Positions 41,990 to 53,830 of a stretch of 64,000 bases of DNA are shown here, piece after piece (the stretch's first letter is position 1; every line of letters starts with the position of its first letter). The stretch is taken from contig JAJEKV010000092.1 of the NCBI GenBank assembly GCA_021234155.1, positions 994,001-1,058,000 of the forward strand. The letters are read 5' to 3'. The position numbers and the translations under genes were made by a program. Source of the DNA: Isoetes taiwanensis (Eukaryota; Streptophyta; Lycopodiopsida; Isoetales; Isoetaceae). The notes below the pieces were generated by a model that was given only the letters and a program-made list of their open reading frames with translations, had not been told where the DNA came from and did not search any database.

Positions 41990-43455
41990 ATGGCCTTTGA
42001 CTTCAGGCGATGGTACAGCGCCAGTGCCCATGCTGCCGAGGCGACATCTTCCGAGTCTTTGGGAAAGAAATAGATGTCCAAGCTACTCTGAATGCAACCC
42101 CGGCATATAGGCAAGTTTTAGCAGAGTTCCAAGCTAAGACCTTGCATAGGCCATTTTGTTCCCCACCCATCCCTTCAAGCAGCCCTGGGCGATGTTCCGA
42201 ACATCGCCAAATACTTGACCAACAAGGCACAGAGGCTGCCAGATTACATGGTCCTCACAGTTGACAGGACCAAGTATTTCTCCTACACCGCCTTAGCCAT
42301 TTTCCTTTCCCACCGTGCCGAAAACCCAATGGGGGCAACCTCTATTCCTCCCATGGAGGTGGACCCCATAGCAGCCCAAGCAGAAGAGCAGATGCTTTTG
42401 CAGTACCAGCAAGAGCAAGAAGGAAGAGAAGAAGAAGAGGAGTCGGAGGACGAAGAGTACACGGAGCTCGACTCAGAGGAAGAACGGCAGCACGCAGAAG
42501 AGGAGCTGGCCAACTTCGAGCGGAGCCGGCAAAACCTCAGAATTGCTCCCCCACTTGGGCTAGGCATCACAAGCCTAGCCCCCATCATTATCGAAGGTGA
42601 GGAGTATCTGCTCCTCAGCGACATCCAGAATCTCCCCGAATGCAAGGAGAGGGAGCTCCGGCTTGATGAGTTCTGCACCAACTACGACAGCAACCAGATT
42701 TGGACGACTTCATCGTCCGGGGAGCCTCAGACTTCCCGCTTCAAGTGCGAGAAGCCGACACCTACACATGGGAGTCAACTTTCGACATCCAGGCCTACAG
42801 CAACATAAGACAGGTTATGGAGGCCAGAGAATTGCCATCTGAGGAAGAGTTCCTCGCCATTCAGGAACGGATGGGGATTAGAGGCAAGACCACCAGCATC
42901 TTGATGCCGAGCCCCTCGACACCACCTCCAGCAAGAGGAGCAGGAATCGACATCAGGCGAGTCGACTCGACAATTGCAGACTACCGAGAACTGACTGAGG
43001 TAGAGGTCGACGAGTACGCCGGGCGGCATAGAGCTGGAGGCCAAGCAAGTGGGGAATCATTTGCGACACACAACGACAGGTCGCAGCCCCTGCTGCTGGA
43101 TGGAAGAATAGCGGTGATACACCGCAAGTTCAGTCCACGAGGTGAAGAAGGAGTGTTCATGCTTATTGCACTCTCAGGCTTCGGCAGGCATGCTTGAATA
43201 GCGGCAAATGTCGACTATGCTGTCCTAGTGAAGAGAGCAATGGCACTTGACCTCTTCGACTTCGCCGTGCCCTACCGACGGCAGGGAAGATTGGCAGTAA
43301 CCGCGGCCTACACCTCCGACCGCAGGGTGGAAGAGTTGGTGACGGCCTTGCAGGGCGGGACGTCGACCAATGTCCTTAGGAACTTGGGACGCTGGCCCAA
43401 GTTAAGAAGTTCCTTGAGGACAACCCATCTTACCGGCGATTTCAAGATTAGTTAG
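41990..43455 (+). pseudogene. Gene X, copy B: acidic protein linked to histone H3 (decayed)
   Basis: ATG at 41,990 (MAFDFRRWYSASAHAAEATS) chosen by TATA spacing; frames then change near 42,040, 42,180, 42,700 and 43,195. Order of pieces: GKEIDVQATLNATPAYRQVL; LGDVPNIAKYLTNKAQRLP; MVLTVDRTKYFSYTALAIF; a Glu-rich tract (42,410-42,520); PIIIEGEEYLLLSDI; DIQAYSNIRQVMEARELPSE and EEFLA; a Gly/Ser linker; and AVLVKRAMALDLFDF to the C-terminus. Blocks match copy A at 8,028-6,620. No known domain recognised. Acidic composition and linkage to H3 suggest, without proof, a histone-associated role. Confidence 0.6.
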
Positions 43456-43715
43456 ACTCTTGATCCCGGAGATTTTGTCCTAAAATATTATATAATATAA
43501 ATATAATTTCTTTTGCACTTTAAAACGTTTTATTGATGTATTTTGTTCCCCAACTATACCAACAAACACATATAATGCAAGAGAACAAGTAAAACTAACC
43601 ATATAGCCATGAATTACTTGTGTATGCAGCTAGAGGCCTAGGCTCAGGGGAATGACAACGCCGAGACCATATGGAAGAACAGAGTCCGCCCAGGCCACCC
43701 CCGGCAAGGAAGCTG

Positions 43716-44908
43716 TCGATCTGTCTGTGCGCCCCAGCTTGTCAGATCGTCCTCCCGACCGCATTTCGAAGCAGAACAGAGACATGGACACCTTTGGATC
43801 GAGAGGAGTGAACCAGGGATCAGGTATTTAGTCGATTGAATAGCCTAAACCTTATTCCAGCCTTCGAACCAGTAGGTTTAGCCTATTAAATCACCCCTAG
43901 TAGCCAAGCAGATCCCGAGATTGACTCTAACTAAAGAACATAACTCTATGTATGATATAGATTAGTTCTTATTCTTTAGTTCTATGATGATGTGATGGAC
44001 GGATGAATTCTGTGAACTCACTGTATTGGGAAGGGGGGTAGAGACTTGAAGCTTAGTAGATGATGCTCCTAGATAGTCCCTCTTAGTGCATTACTAGATT
44101 TCGCCGGTGTAGGCAGAGAGCCCACCCCGGTTGTGGGTGAAGGGGCAGACCGGCTTAGAATGAGGTTCGTGTTCGACCCTTGACCCATCCCTCCGGTGTG
44201 TAAGGCCTCCACCGGGATCGAGTGACTAGGTCTAATGGCTTGCCACCGAGTGTGGGTAAGGCATGGGCTCGACACCCGTGGGGTGGAGTTCACCTTCCAG
44301 TGGGTTAAGTCGAATAAGGGCAGTGGCCCTCTAGTCACCTTGGGTCAGCATGTAGATCTCTGGAGGGAGTGATCCCTACCTGCCCCATCGGGACTGGGGA
44401 GATGTAACCCAGGAATAGCCCCTTTGGCTATGCACCCGGCGGGCTACAGTCAGGTCCCAACACTTTTCAACCTACTCTGCAAAGTGTGCACAGGAGGGGC
44501 GGATGGAGTGGACAACCCTAAGCCATGCTCTTATGCTAGCCCAATCCATTGTCATGATTCTATCTGCACTGAACTCTGGAGACCCAAGCTTGTCAGTCAT
44601 CCCCCTGGAGTCTGAGCCTTGGGTAGGAACTTCCATGTATTGTGCTGATCTTTGTCTATGCAGATGTTGATGTGCCACCCTTCGAGGTGGATATATGATG
44701 TTATGTTACTGACGTGTATGTTTACGCTTCCGCAGCTAGGTAGGCCCTGAGGGAGACGGGGTAAAATGACCCCTTCACTCTTCCCACTGTGGACTCTAGG
44801 CGGTCACAGTGATATGTGGAGGGCCCTGTATCAGTGTGGAGCTGGTGCGGGGGATGAACTCATGTTTGTATACGGTGCGGGCATCGTATACGAGTAGGGG
44901 ACGTCACG
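43716..44908 (+). repeat. LTR B (5'-truncated)
   Basis: From about 43,716 the sequence parallels LTR A (from about 37,480) and LTR C (from about 47,080), sharing GTATTGGGAAGGGGGGTAGA, GCTAGGTAGGCCCTGAGGGA and the end GGGGACGTCAC. The first 300-400 bp are missing. No primer site follows, so it is not a functional 5' LTR. Confidence 0.75.
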
Positions 44909-46762
44909 GCAGCTGTACGTATTCTTCACATTTTAATTACATTCAATGGAACTGTGATTTTAAATGTTATCTATGTGCGCATAGCCGAGAGCTTTTAAAT
45001 ATTGTTGCTTGTCTATGCGCGCATGGATAAGCGGTATATTTTAAAGCTCTACCCTATGCAAGTTTAGGCTAGATGTTAACAAAACTAGGTGTTATAGAAA
45101 TGCCATATTATTTAGGAGTTCCTTTCTATGCCCACATAGACAAGTGGTGCTTTTTGTTTTTTTGTTTTCGTTGATCCTATGCGCTCATGGGAATTTATAT
45201 GTCCATGCCATGAGCTTTTATTTTTTGGTCTTTAGTTCTTATTGGGAAATGTTGAGCAAAGATGCATCAAATTCTAATGCTTGTACACCAGTTAAGAAGT
45301 ACAATCAAAGGAAGGAATCTACATTTCCGCTTACAGAAGCAAACACCTGGTTTTATATATATTATGTAAAGATGAACAATTGATCTTTAAAGATTTTAAT
45401 GTCAGTTGATATGTTGCTTGCTTTGTGATCTTCCTGTAGTTGCTTGCTTTGTGATCTTCCTGTAAGTTAAAAAATATAATAAATGTTGCCTTTCGGATTT
45501 CTCATTCGTTTCAATGCAATTCAAATGTATAATTTTTTTTTCCTACAACTTGTGTTTATGGTTGTCTTCACAAATGTGTGCTATTAGTCCTTTTAAACAA
45601 AGTTTACATTTGAGACTCTAAAACAGGCATGAATTTTAGATTTGAATTATGCTTGTTTTACATTGCTATTAGTCCTTTTAAACAAAGTTTACATCTGAGA
45701 CCCTAAAACAGGCATGAATTTTAGATTTGAAAAGGGAATCCACTTGATACCACTGTTAAAACGATTGACGAAGATGACAACAACAAAGAAAACCTTCATG
45801 CTAAGAAAGTTCCACTTGATATTTAAAATTCTTCGACCTAATCGAGTTCAAGTGCCATTATTATTTATTATTTGACTTGCATTCTTTCTAGAGTACTTAA
45901 AATTGACGATCTCTATCTATGCGCGCATAGACAAATCGCTATTCAAAAAGGTTCCGCTTGACGCTTAAAAACGAAATTGGCCTTGTTTAATGCAAATGTG
46001 ATGATTACATTTTCATGAGCTTATATCTCTCCTACGTATTTGAACTAATGTGTCTGTCTCTATGCGCGCATAGCCTATGTGTAATGTATTTTGTATCATA
46101 AAAGCCCATTTTTTGTTCTACTTTGACCACAATCTTTTCACGCACTCCAAAAATGGTTCTTTTCAATGTGCAACCTTTTTTTTTGTTCTTATATTTTAAA
46201 AAATATGCCAAAAGTACCAAATTTTGGTGTTTTTGAAAAAGGAATCTGCAATTGCACCACAGGTCATTAGTGCGTTTGCACCGTCACCTTGTTTCCTACG
46301 TCGGGAGATTAATCATGCATCCATTTAGTTAATTAAATGGGTGGTTCCCTTATAACCAAATTTATAAATAATTAAAACGGTACTAACGTAGTATCGACCT
46401 GCAGGCCAATAGAGCGCTCCGGAGGGCAAGGAGGTCGAGCTACGAAGACTTGCAACACAAATTTTGTTGGAATGTGTTGCAAGGAATGAAGAGTACCTCA
46501 AAGGATAATTGTATATATTAAAATTTTGATGAACTAAAATATTGTGATAAGTGAAACTAACGAGTAACTTGTTGTAAGAACGTACGAATAGATAAGTTAT
46601 TTGATAAAGTAATGGTGTAATAAGGTTCTAAAAATATTACCTTAAGGTAATCCTAATAAATGTGAGTATATTGTATGCATCAAGTTGATTGCAGGTTAGG
46701 AAGATCCCAAGGTGGGGAGACCCACGATGCTGCGGACAGCATCATTTTTAAGGTGGGGAGAA
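44909..46762. other. Gene-poor segment with repeated CTATGCGCGCATAG palindromes; polypurine tract at its end
   Basis: Copies or variants of CTATGCGCGCATAG occur at about 44,972, 45,013, 45,127, 45,177, 45,917 and 46,060. A 60-70-bp direct duplication (CTATTAGTCCTTTTAAACAA and following) lies at about 45,580 and 45,664. No convincing gene. AAGGTGGGGAGAA at 46,750-46,762 directly precedes LTR C and is a good polypurine tract, so this is the 3' interior of an LTR element. Confidence 0.5.
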
Positions 46763-48277
46763 TGTGACGTTCCAGTACGATATACGGTCTCAAGATGTAT
46801 ACCGTACTGCACCGTCACGCGTACACGCCATCCCAATCGACGTGTACGCCGACATGTAGCCAAGCAAGTAGCGCCCTAGGGGGCAACTTGCAAGGATGCG
46901 CACACTTATTAATGTGCGCACTTTAGACCTTAACCATTAAAAGGCATACCAAGGGTCATGGAAACCCTAACCCTATCTGATAGCCTATGTAAGGCCACCA
47001 AACCCTAACTTTCCCTTTTTCACCCACAGTCCTTCCGAGCTCCGTTTCACGCGTTTCAAGAGTCAATCCCGACTCCCAAGATCTGCCTGAGCGCCCCAGC
47101 TCGTCAGACTTCCTTTCCGACCGTATCTCCAAGCAAGACAGTGACATGGACGCATTCGGATCAAGAGGAGCAAGCCAAGGACCAGGTATTTCGTCAATTC
47201 AATAGCCTAATCCGCCTTCCGGGCATAGAGTTATCATGTTTAGCCTATTGAATTGCCCATAACAGCCACATAGAACCCCAGATAGCGAGCCCTAACTAAA
47301 GAACATAACTTCTATGATGTAGATTAGATATTATTCTTTAGTTCTATAATGATGTGATGGATGGATGATCTCTGTGGACTCATTGTATTGGGAAGGGGGG
47401 TAGAGACCTACAGCTTAGTAGTTGATGCTCCTAGCTAGTCCCTTTAGTGCATTACTAGTATTCGGCCTGTGCATAAGAACCAAACCTGGTTGTGGGTGGC
47501 GGGACCAGACTAGCTTACAAGGAAGCTCATGTCCTGATTCATGAACTGTCCCTCTGGTAGTAAGGCCTATCGGGGACTTCAGCGCACTAGATCTAATGCA
47601 CTGCCACTGCGTGCGGGCTGTTGCATGGGTTCGACACTCTTGGGGTGGTGTACACCTTCCATGGAGTTCAGTCGAGTAAGGGCAGTGGCCCTCTAGTCGC
47701 CTTGAGTCGGCATGCTAGCTTCTGGTGGGAGTAATCCCTACCTGCCCCATCGGAACTGGGGAGATGCAACCCAGGAATAGCCCCTTTGGCTATGCCTCCG
47801 GCAGGCTACAGTCCAGTCCCAAGACTTATCAACCTACTCTGCAAAGTGTGCACAGGAGGGGCGGATGGAGCGGACTACCCAACTACCATGTTCCCTTGCC
47901 AGCCAATTCCAATGTTATTGCACTCTGTCTGCTTGACCTCTGGAGACCCAAGCTTGTCAGTCCAACCCTGAGTCTGATCCGGGGTAGAACTCCCTTATGT
48001 GATGTACTGATCTTTGTCTATGCAGATTATGTAGTGAGCCACCCTTCGTGGTGGTCATATGTTATTGATGTATGTGTTACTGACGTGTATATATTGCGCT
48101 TCCGCAGCTAGGTAGGCCCTGAGGGAGACAGGGTAAATGACCCCTTCATTCTTCCCACTGGAACATTCCATGGTTGCAGTGTTACGTGGAGGGCCCTATA
48201 TTAGCATGGAGCTGGTATGGGGGATGAACTCCTGTTTGTATACGGTGGCGCACCGTATATGAGTAGGGGACGTCACA
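46763..48277 (+). repeat. LTR C (3' LTR type)
   Basis: Starts TGTGACGTTCCAG after a polypurine tract and ends GGGGACGTCACA. Diverged from LTR A throughout, so A and C did not arise from one recent insertion. Confidence 0.8.
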
Positions 48278-48312
48278 ACAGTTCTTCCCCCTTATTTGAC
48301 AACAAGAGCAAC

Positions 48313-50250
48313 CTATCTGAAGTCTCCAGCACTGATAAAATGTTTGCCTCCAAATGGGAGATTGTTTCTGCACAGTCGTTGCAATAGATGATCGATGCTT
48401 TCTATGACAACTTTGTTGGCCATTGGAAATCCATCCCAAATGATAACCTTAGCTCCAATGAGCATATTTGCTGCTCCAGAATCACCTTCTATCATCGAAC
48501 AAAGCCCTGCATTATTTTCTTCCACGGGGATTTGGAAGAGCGAATGCGCCATTCGTCCTTATGGATACTGACGACCTACTAATGCTATCGTACCGCACAT
48601 GGCACTACGTCTCGATTGCCTCATATGGACAGGCATATGAAATTCAATAGGAATGCTTTTCCCCTGCCTGCTTTTCCGTCGACGAAAATAGATTGGTTAC
48701 TTTGTGGTAATTCCAACCATCTACAAACAAAGTTGTATATCTCCTTCTGGTCATTTTTCATTATACCTGCCATTTGCATCGCAGTATTTAGATACGTCTT
48801 GTGGTCAATTTTTTTTTGCAACTCATGCATGGCTTCTCTTCCAAAACGAGTTGCAATTGGAGCCCGAATGCCATGATATTAGTACTATGTTGTGTCAAAA
48901 TATTATTGATTAATACGTTGTTCGTGGTACTGAATGTACATAAAAGCATCGAACTCGGACGCCAAGGGACGTAAGAAATATCGATCTAGGAATGACCTCG
49001 TGTTCAGGTGTAGTAGATGCAGAGGTAAGCATTTGACAGTAGGAGATTTATTCATTATATCATATGACATCACTCTCCATGCAGCCTCCATTGCTGATAG
49101 ATAACGTGCCCTCAGGTAATCATTTATTTCATCCTTAGGAGGATGTCTACGAGCTTGTTCTAATGATACATGGCCTGATGGTTACCCTGTAGTACTCTCT
49201 GTTTGATTGTTGATCCTCGGCGACGGTTCCCTAGCCTCTTCATTGTGATTGCCTAATGGCAATGGTATGGAAGCCGAATGCCTTTCTTGGGTTACATGAA
49301 AATTGGCATTGTCAAAGCCCTTGTAAATGTAACTATAAAGGTAAGAGAATACATGGACTGCGGATGGAATGTCCACAATAATGTGACAATCTAATTCATG
49401 AAGAAGAAAGGAGTTATAGGGTACCACCCATGCATCGTCTATACTCCTCCTTCTGTACTGCAGGTAAACTTTTGAATCAAGGTACATCGTGGGTTGACAT
49501 CCTTTGGGGACTTATAACAACATGGAGCGTTGTTTGAAGAGGACCTATGCGTGTGTCTATGTATCATGAATTTTTGGACCTTCGCACAAAGGATTGGATC
49601 CATAGGCAGCTCAGCGGAAATGATCTCATCGATGCATTCAATCAGTATATCGGATTCAGTATGCAAGATAAGGTGGGCATATGGCAATCCATGTTTTATG
49701 ACGTAAAAATACTATCTATCTACCTACCTACCTACCTACCTACCTACCTACCTACCTATCTATCTATGACAGTTATCATATATGATATATGTTGAAATTT
49801 TTTATGAAGAAGCTCTTTTAATTGTTGTAGTCTTCCATGAATGCACCGAACGACAAAGATAAGAACATCAGAGACATTTTGCCCAGGTCTGAGTGTGGCT
49901 CATATTTCTGGCCAATCCGTACTTGTGGTCATAGTGACAAACAATGTTGGACGACCTTTTTCTCCTAGATAGGGCCAATGCATCTACCACTTGCACAGAG
50001 CACCACCTCTGACACCCCAAGAATGAAGAAGGTAAGACAATATTTTTTTGGTCATCATTATCTATCTGAATAGTCCTCGTCATATTGCACCCCGCTATAG
50101 GCGTTCTGAAATAAGCAGGATTTCGTTAATTAGAGAAATTTGGTTTTCTCAATCGACAACGAAATAGGTCGCAGTACTCTCCTGGAAAGGGAAAATTTGT
50201 TACTGTCGAGCAAATTGCAATGGCACTGAGCACACTTTTCGCTCGCCATA
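48313..50250 (-). mobile_element. Helitron Rep/helicase remnant
   Basis: On minus from 5': a Rep N-terminal piece (LPSSFLGCQRW, then TLFVTMTTSTDWPEI in a shifted frame, matching TFTCNPNWPEI of Helitrons), HLILHTESDI with IDEIISAELPMDP, then YRRRSIDDAWVVPYNSFLL with YLYSYIYKG (rolling-circle Rep region), and PIF1-type helicase pieces FVDGKAGRGKAFLLNF (Walker A, with the motif's Thr replaced by Ala), AHSLFQIPV and NLPFGGKHFISAGDFR. Broken by many frame slips. Helitron TC...CTAG ends were not located. Helitrons transpose by rolling circle and capture host DNA. Confidence 0.8.
49715..49766. repeat. (ACCT)n microsatellite
   Basis: About a dozen CTAC/ACCT units ending in CTAT units, inside the Helitron remnant. 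Confidence 0.85.
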
Positions 50251-50337
50251 TTTTTATCCACGGGAAAAGCACATGGGCATGCCTTCACTGTGTTGGAACA
50301 CAAAACTTAGAGCAGGTATAATGTCACCACTGCTCGT

Positions 50338-50464
50338 GGAAATCGCCATGGCGATGTTCTTGACCAGGTAGGCAAGGCGTGAGAGCTGAGTGCAAGCTTT
50401 ATGGGAGGAGTTTAACATCATTTCCAGATTACTGAACATGTTGAGAAGATCGCGATGGCGATCT
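50338..50464. repeat. Palindromes containing GCGAT, 3' of the ParB-like gene
   Basis: ATCGCCATGGCGAT (about 50,340) is a perfect 14-bp palindrome; AAGATCGCGATGGCGATCTT (about 50,445) has perfect 8-bp arms. A relative, GATCGCGCTCGCGATC, lies in intron 2 of the adjacent gene (about 52,613). Confidence 0.6.
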
Positions 50465-50665
50465 TCCCGACAAATTCAGTAATACTATTTGGATATGAAT
50501 ACACCACTTTCGGATAATAATACACAAGGTCATTATTTCTAATCGGTAAAAAAATGTAAAAAAATATACACAAGCTCAAAAAAAGCAGAATACTTTTATA
50601 ATAATTCATAATCTTTACATGATGTTTCACATCCAATAGAGCCAGAATACTTCACCAACTCCGAA

Positions 50666-53600
50666 CTATTGAGTCTCTTTCACAGAATCTGGAATAATGC
50701 CAAGTTCATTGGCCATTCTATCTGCATGTTCCTTTCCTGCTGCAAGGGCCTGTGATAGATTCATTTCGGAATATCCTGTAACCGAAGGGATCTCTACGTC
50801 CATTGCATTGGCGATATCCTGCACACGCCCTGAGCACTGTGTATCCAACAATTCCTCCCGTAGCTCATCAGCGAATTCAGACGTGCCCAGTAAGTTCCTT
50901 CTCTTGCTTCCTTCTCTCTTTTCTGGCTCTTCAAACTGAGAGTCGGCTTCAGAGGTACCCATGTATTTGAACTGGGTTGATTGTTTGTCGATCATACCAG
51001 TTATTAATGGCATTGCCATTTCAAACTTTTGGTTCAGTACCTCGAGCTTCTCGAATGTTTTATCAAGTGCAGCGGAGTCCCTTTCCGCCTTCTCTAGCAA
51101 CGCCCGAGTTTCCTGTAGCCTCTCTTCAAAACCTTTCTGATCTAACTGGTCCAGGATCGTGTCCATGTTACTCAGGTCGGTCTCTTGAGTTATCTTGAGG
51201 TCTGGAACGTCTCCAGCGTTAGGGACTTCTTTCTGTTCCTCTTCTTCTTCTTCTTCACAGTCTGGCCTTGCCATTTTCTCTAAGGTCTCGAAGAACGATC
51301 TCAAAAACCTGCAGACCTTATCATCATACTCCAAGGAAACACTACGTTTCCCTTACATTAGAGCCACTCTAGAAGCTGTCCCCGCAGAAAAGAAGTTAAG
51401 AACAGCACCATCATCGGGAACCAACTCTTTGACCATGGCGTAAATATACGATGTTTTAGCCTGGCCTTTGAGAACGAAATCCCCTTCCATAGCTGCCCAT
51501 GAGAACTTTGGCTTACCTATGAAGTATTCCTGATATTTTTTCTTTGTTTTTGCGTCCACCTCCTCATTACCTGTGATTGGATACTTTGGAAGAGGTGTGC
51601 CTCTTGGTGCATTGGTCCCCTGAGTTAGATGCAGCTCCAACCTGGGTTGTACAGGCAAGATACGCACCTCACTTCTATTGATCGTCACATGGGTGACGTA
51701 GTATTGAAATTCCTTAATCATTTTCTTGCTAACCCAGCCTTGTTCTTCATAAGCACCCGTGGAGACATGCGAACTCCCTTATGATGAACAAGCAGTTTGG
51801 CAAGTGGACTGATCTCAAGAACATGACGATGTGATACACCTTTGCAGTTGTCATGCTTGCTATCCTACTGAAAAGATCTGTGTATTTTTTTACTTCCCAC
51901 ATAGTGTTGAAACTGCGCATATCAATGAAAACCATTGTAGCATTTTCTGATACTTGTCCGCGCACAAGAGTACCAGATTTAGTTACTGCTTTAACAATGT
52001 TTCTCTTTTCTTTCTGTTTCCTTGCTTCTTCGGGTTTGAGTATAGCTAGAATAGCTTCTAAGAAAACAATGGGAAGATTTTCCTGGACGTGATCCTTGTT
52101 ATAGTTGGCCTTGATATAATCAAAATCCATACCTGCTATATCAAGTAGCCTCTCTTCATTGAGTTCAGGGAATAGTGCCACAAGCTCCTCCATGCTGCCG
52201 TAATTTTTATCTAGCAAGCAATTGGCATATGAAAGTACCTCACGGTGCATCAAAGTCAGTGTTCTGATATCTAAGGCCCTTTGCTTACAGTCATGCCTGC
52301 CGGTATATCCAGATTGCACCTTCAAATATGTCTTTCCAGATAAAATCTCATCCATTAGTTGGGTTACCTCCGCATTATTCATGCCACGAAGGTACCTGAG
52401 AAATGTTTTATTGAAAAAATCTTTTGTTGGCTCCTTTGGCAGTTCTCCATGATCATCTGATAGCTTCCATGCTGCCCACTTATTTACAACCTCCATGAAT
52501 TTTCCCCATGGTTCGTCGCGCATAAAGAGAAACTGCTTTTCGTCTTTAAGTTCTTTGACCTTCAGTGTAGTGGTGGCAACTTCAACAAAATCCTGTAATG
52601 AAATGCTCGTTAGGATCGCGCTCGCGATCTGTTTCAGGAAAAAATGAGTAGGCTAACCTTCCAAGCTGATGTCGCTGCTGTGCCCGTTGCTCCTTTTGGA
52701 GGGCAACTGAAAGCCTTGTGCTGATTACGCAATTGTTGAAGCTTCTCCACAAATGGCTCTCTGTACACAGTGTCTGCAATTATGTCGTTGCATTGAATAG
52801 ATAATTGGATGTACTCCCTGTTGGACAGGTTTCCATTGAGCACCCGTGTTCTTCTCTTGGCGTAAACTTTTGCAAATTCCAAGCGTTGTTCAACGCTGCC
52901 CATCACAAAGCAAAGGATCTGAGCAGCAAATATGCTGTGGTTTCCAGAAATAATGTAAATTTTTTTGTTTTGAAGCTCCTCAGGTCTCGACCAAGTAATT
53001 ATTTTTCTGCGAAAGAAAATAATTTAGTAACTTAATACATGACAGCAATGTATGTATACAAAATACTTACTTTGTGATGGGGTCAAAAGGCACAACATCT
53101 GCCGATGTAAGAACCTCTGTAGGGCACTTCTTGAAGCTCCTTATTAGAGTTTGCACGTGGTCGTTAGAACGAAATCTGTGCGTCATTGTAGCTGGAGCTG
53201 TCTCGCAGTCGAAGATACTTACTTTTGTGAACCAATTCACCCCCATGGGATAAAATTTTCTAAACTCTTCGAGTTTTTGTGCTGTTTGTTCTGCAAGTTT
53301 TTTTCCCTCAGCAGGGTTGAACTTGAGTTCCTCAGGCATACGAGTATCAGAAGGCCAAGTTATTGCAGTTGAAGTGGCAGTTGGGACACCTGATGAAGTT
53401 GGCGTAGATGATGAAGAAGGCTGGTTCTGATCATCTATATTTAACTTCTGTAGTCTAATCTTGAAAGTACCTGTCTTCTTTTGTACTGGTTCATCCTTTT
53501 GACTAGATTGTACTATAGGGGGAGGCATGAGCAATTTCGGAGCAGTAGGATTTACAACTGCTGAGGATGTTGGATTAGCAGAGCAGGTCATAACTGGATC

Positions 53601-53830
53601 TTTCGGTGCAGATGATTCACCAATTGCAGCCAATGGAGCAACAGTCCTTTTCTTAGCAACTGCACGCAACCGGTTTGTATCCATACGGGAGGGTAGCTTG
53701 TTGTCCTTAGTAGCCTTTAAGGCACAAGAAGGAGGCTTCTTATCTACTGACAATCCCTTTCTGCACTTGCTGAAGCCCACAAGAAGATCTTTGTTGCACT
53801 TAATACCAGAGAGAGACAAAGAATCATATG
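50666..53830 (-). CDS. ParB/sulfiredoxin-like plus DNA-methyltransferase-like protein, interrupted
   Basis: Exon 1 from at most 53,830 (no ATG seen; an upstream exon may exist) to 53,071; GT-AG intron of 64 nt (53,007-53,070); exon 2 53,006-52,658; intron of 65 nt (52,593-52,657); exon 3 from 52,592. Both introns restore frame. Domains: a Ser/Pro/Lys-rich nuclear-type N-terminus; a ParB/Srx-like domain (VQTLIRSFKK, then IIISGNHS-type core read as IYIISGNHSIFAAQ); a helical middle; and a methyltransferase-like part with VLNFFSAGTASRVALM and RSVSLEYD (SAM motif I) but FIDMRS where DPPY is expected. The acidic, coiled-coil C-terminus ends at 50,666. Two frame slips (51,720-51,800) and a TAA between VALM and GKRSVS interrupt exon 3. 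Likely a nonenzymatic DNA-binding derivative, or a decayed copy. Confidence 0.65.

Larger units (their letters stand above)
38860..43460 (+). mobile_element. Histone-H3-bearing multigene element, copy B
   Basis: Two genes in the same order and orientation as in copy A (H3, then gene X), each preceded by a pair of palindromic hairpins and a CTATAAATAG box. It lies in the space that would be the interior of an LTR element starting at LTR A and ends before truncated LTR B. Either the block inserted into the LTR element, or the LTR element carries it. No terminal repeats specific to the block were found, so limits are approximate. Confidence 0.6.

Noticed and set aside
42283-42681. 132-codon minus-strand Ser-rich frame
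   Set aside because: Antisense shadow of the Glu-rich tract of gene X, which is conserved with copy A on the coding strand.
38860-43460. Ordinary CACTA subterminal hairpins
   Set aside because: Considered because CACTA elements carry repeated hairpins, but these are intergenic, spread over kilobases beside H3 and gene X, with no TNP2 motif; kept only as a remote alternative.
37082-48277. One intact LTR retrotransposon from LTR A to LTR C
   Set aside because: No shared target duplication, A and C are clearly diverged, and a truncated third LTR lies between them.
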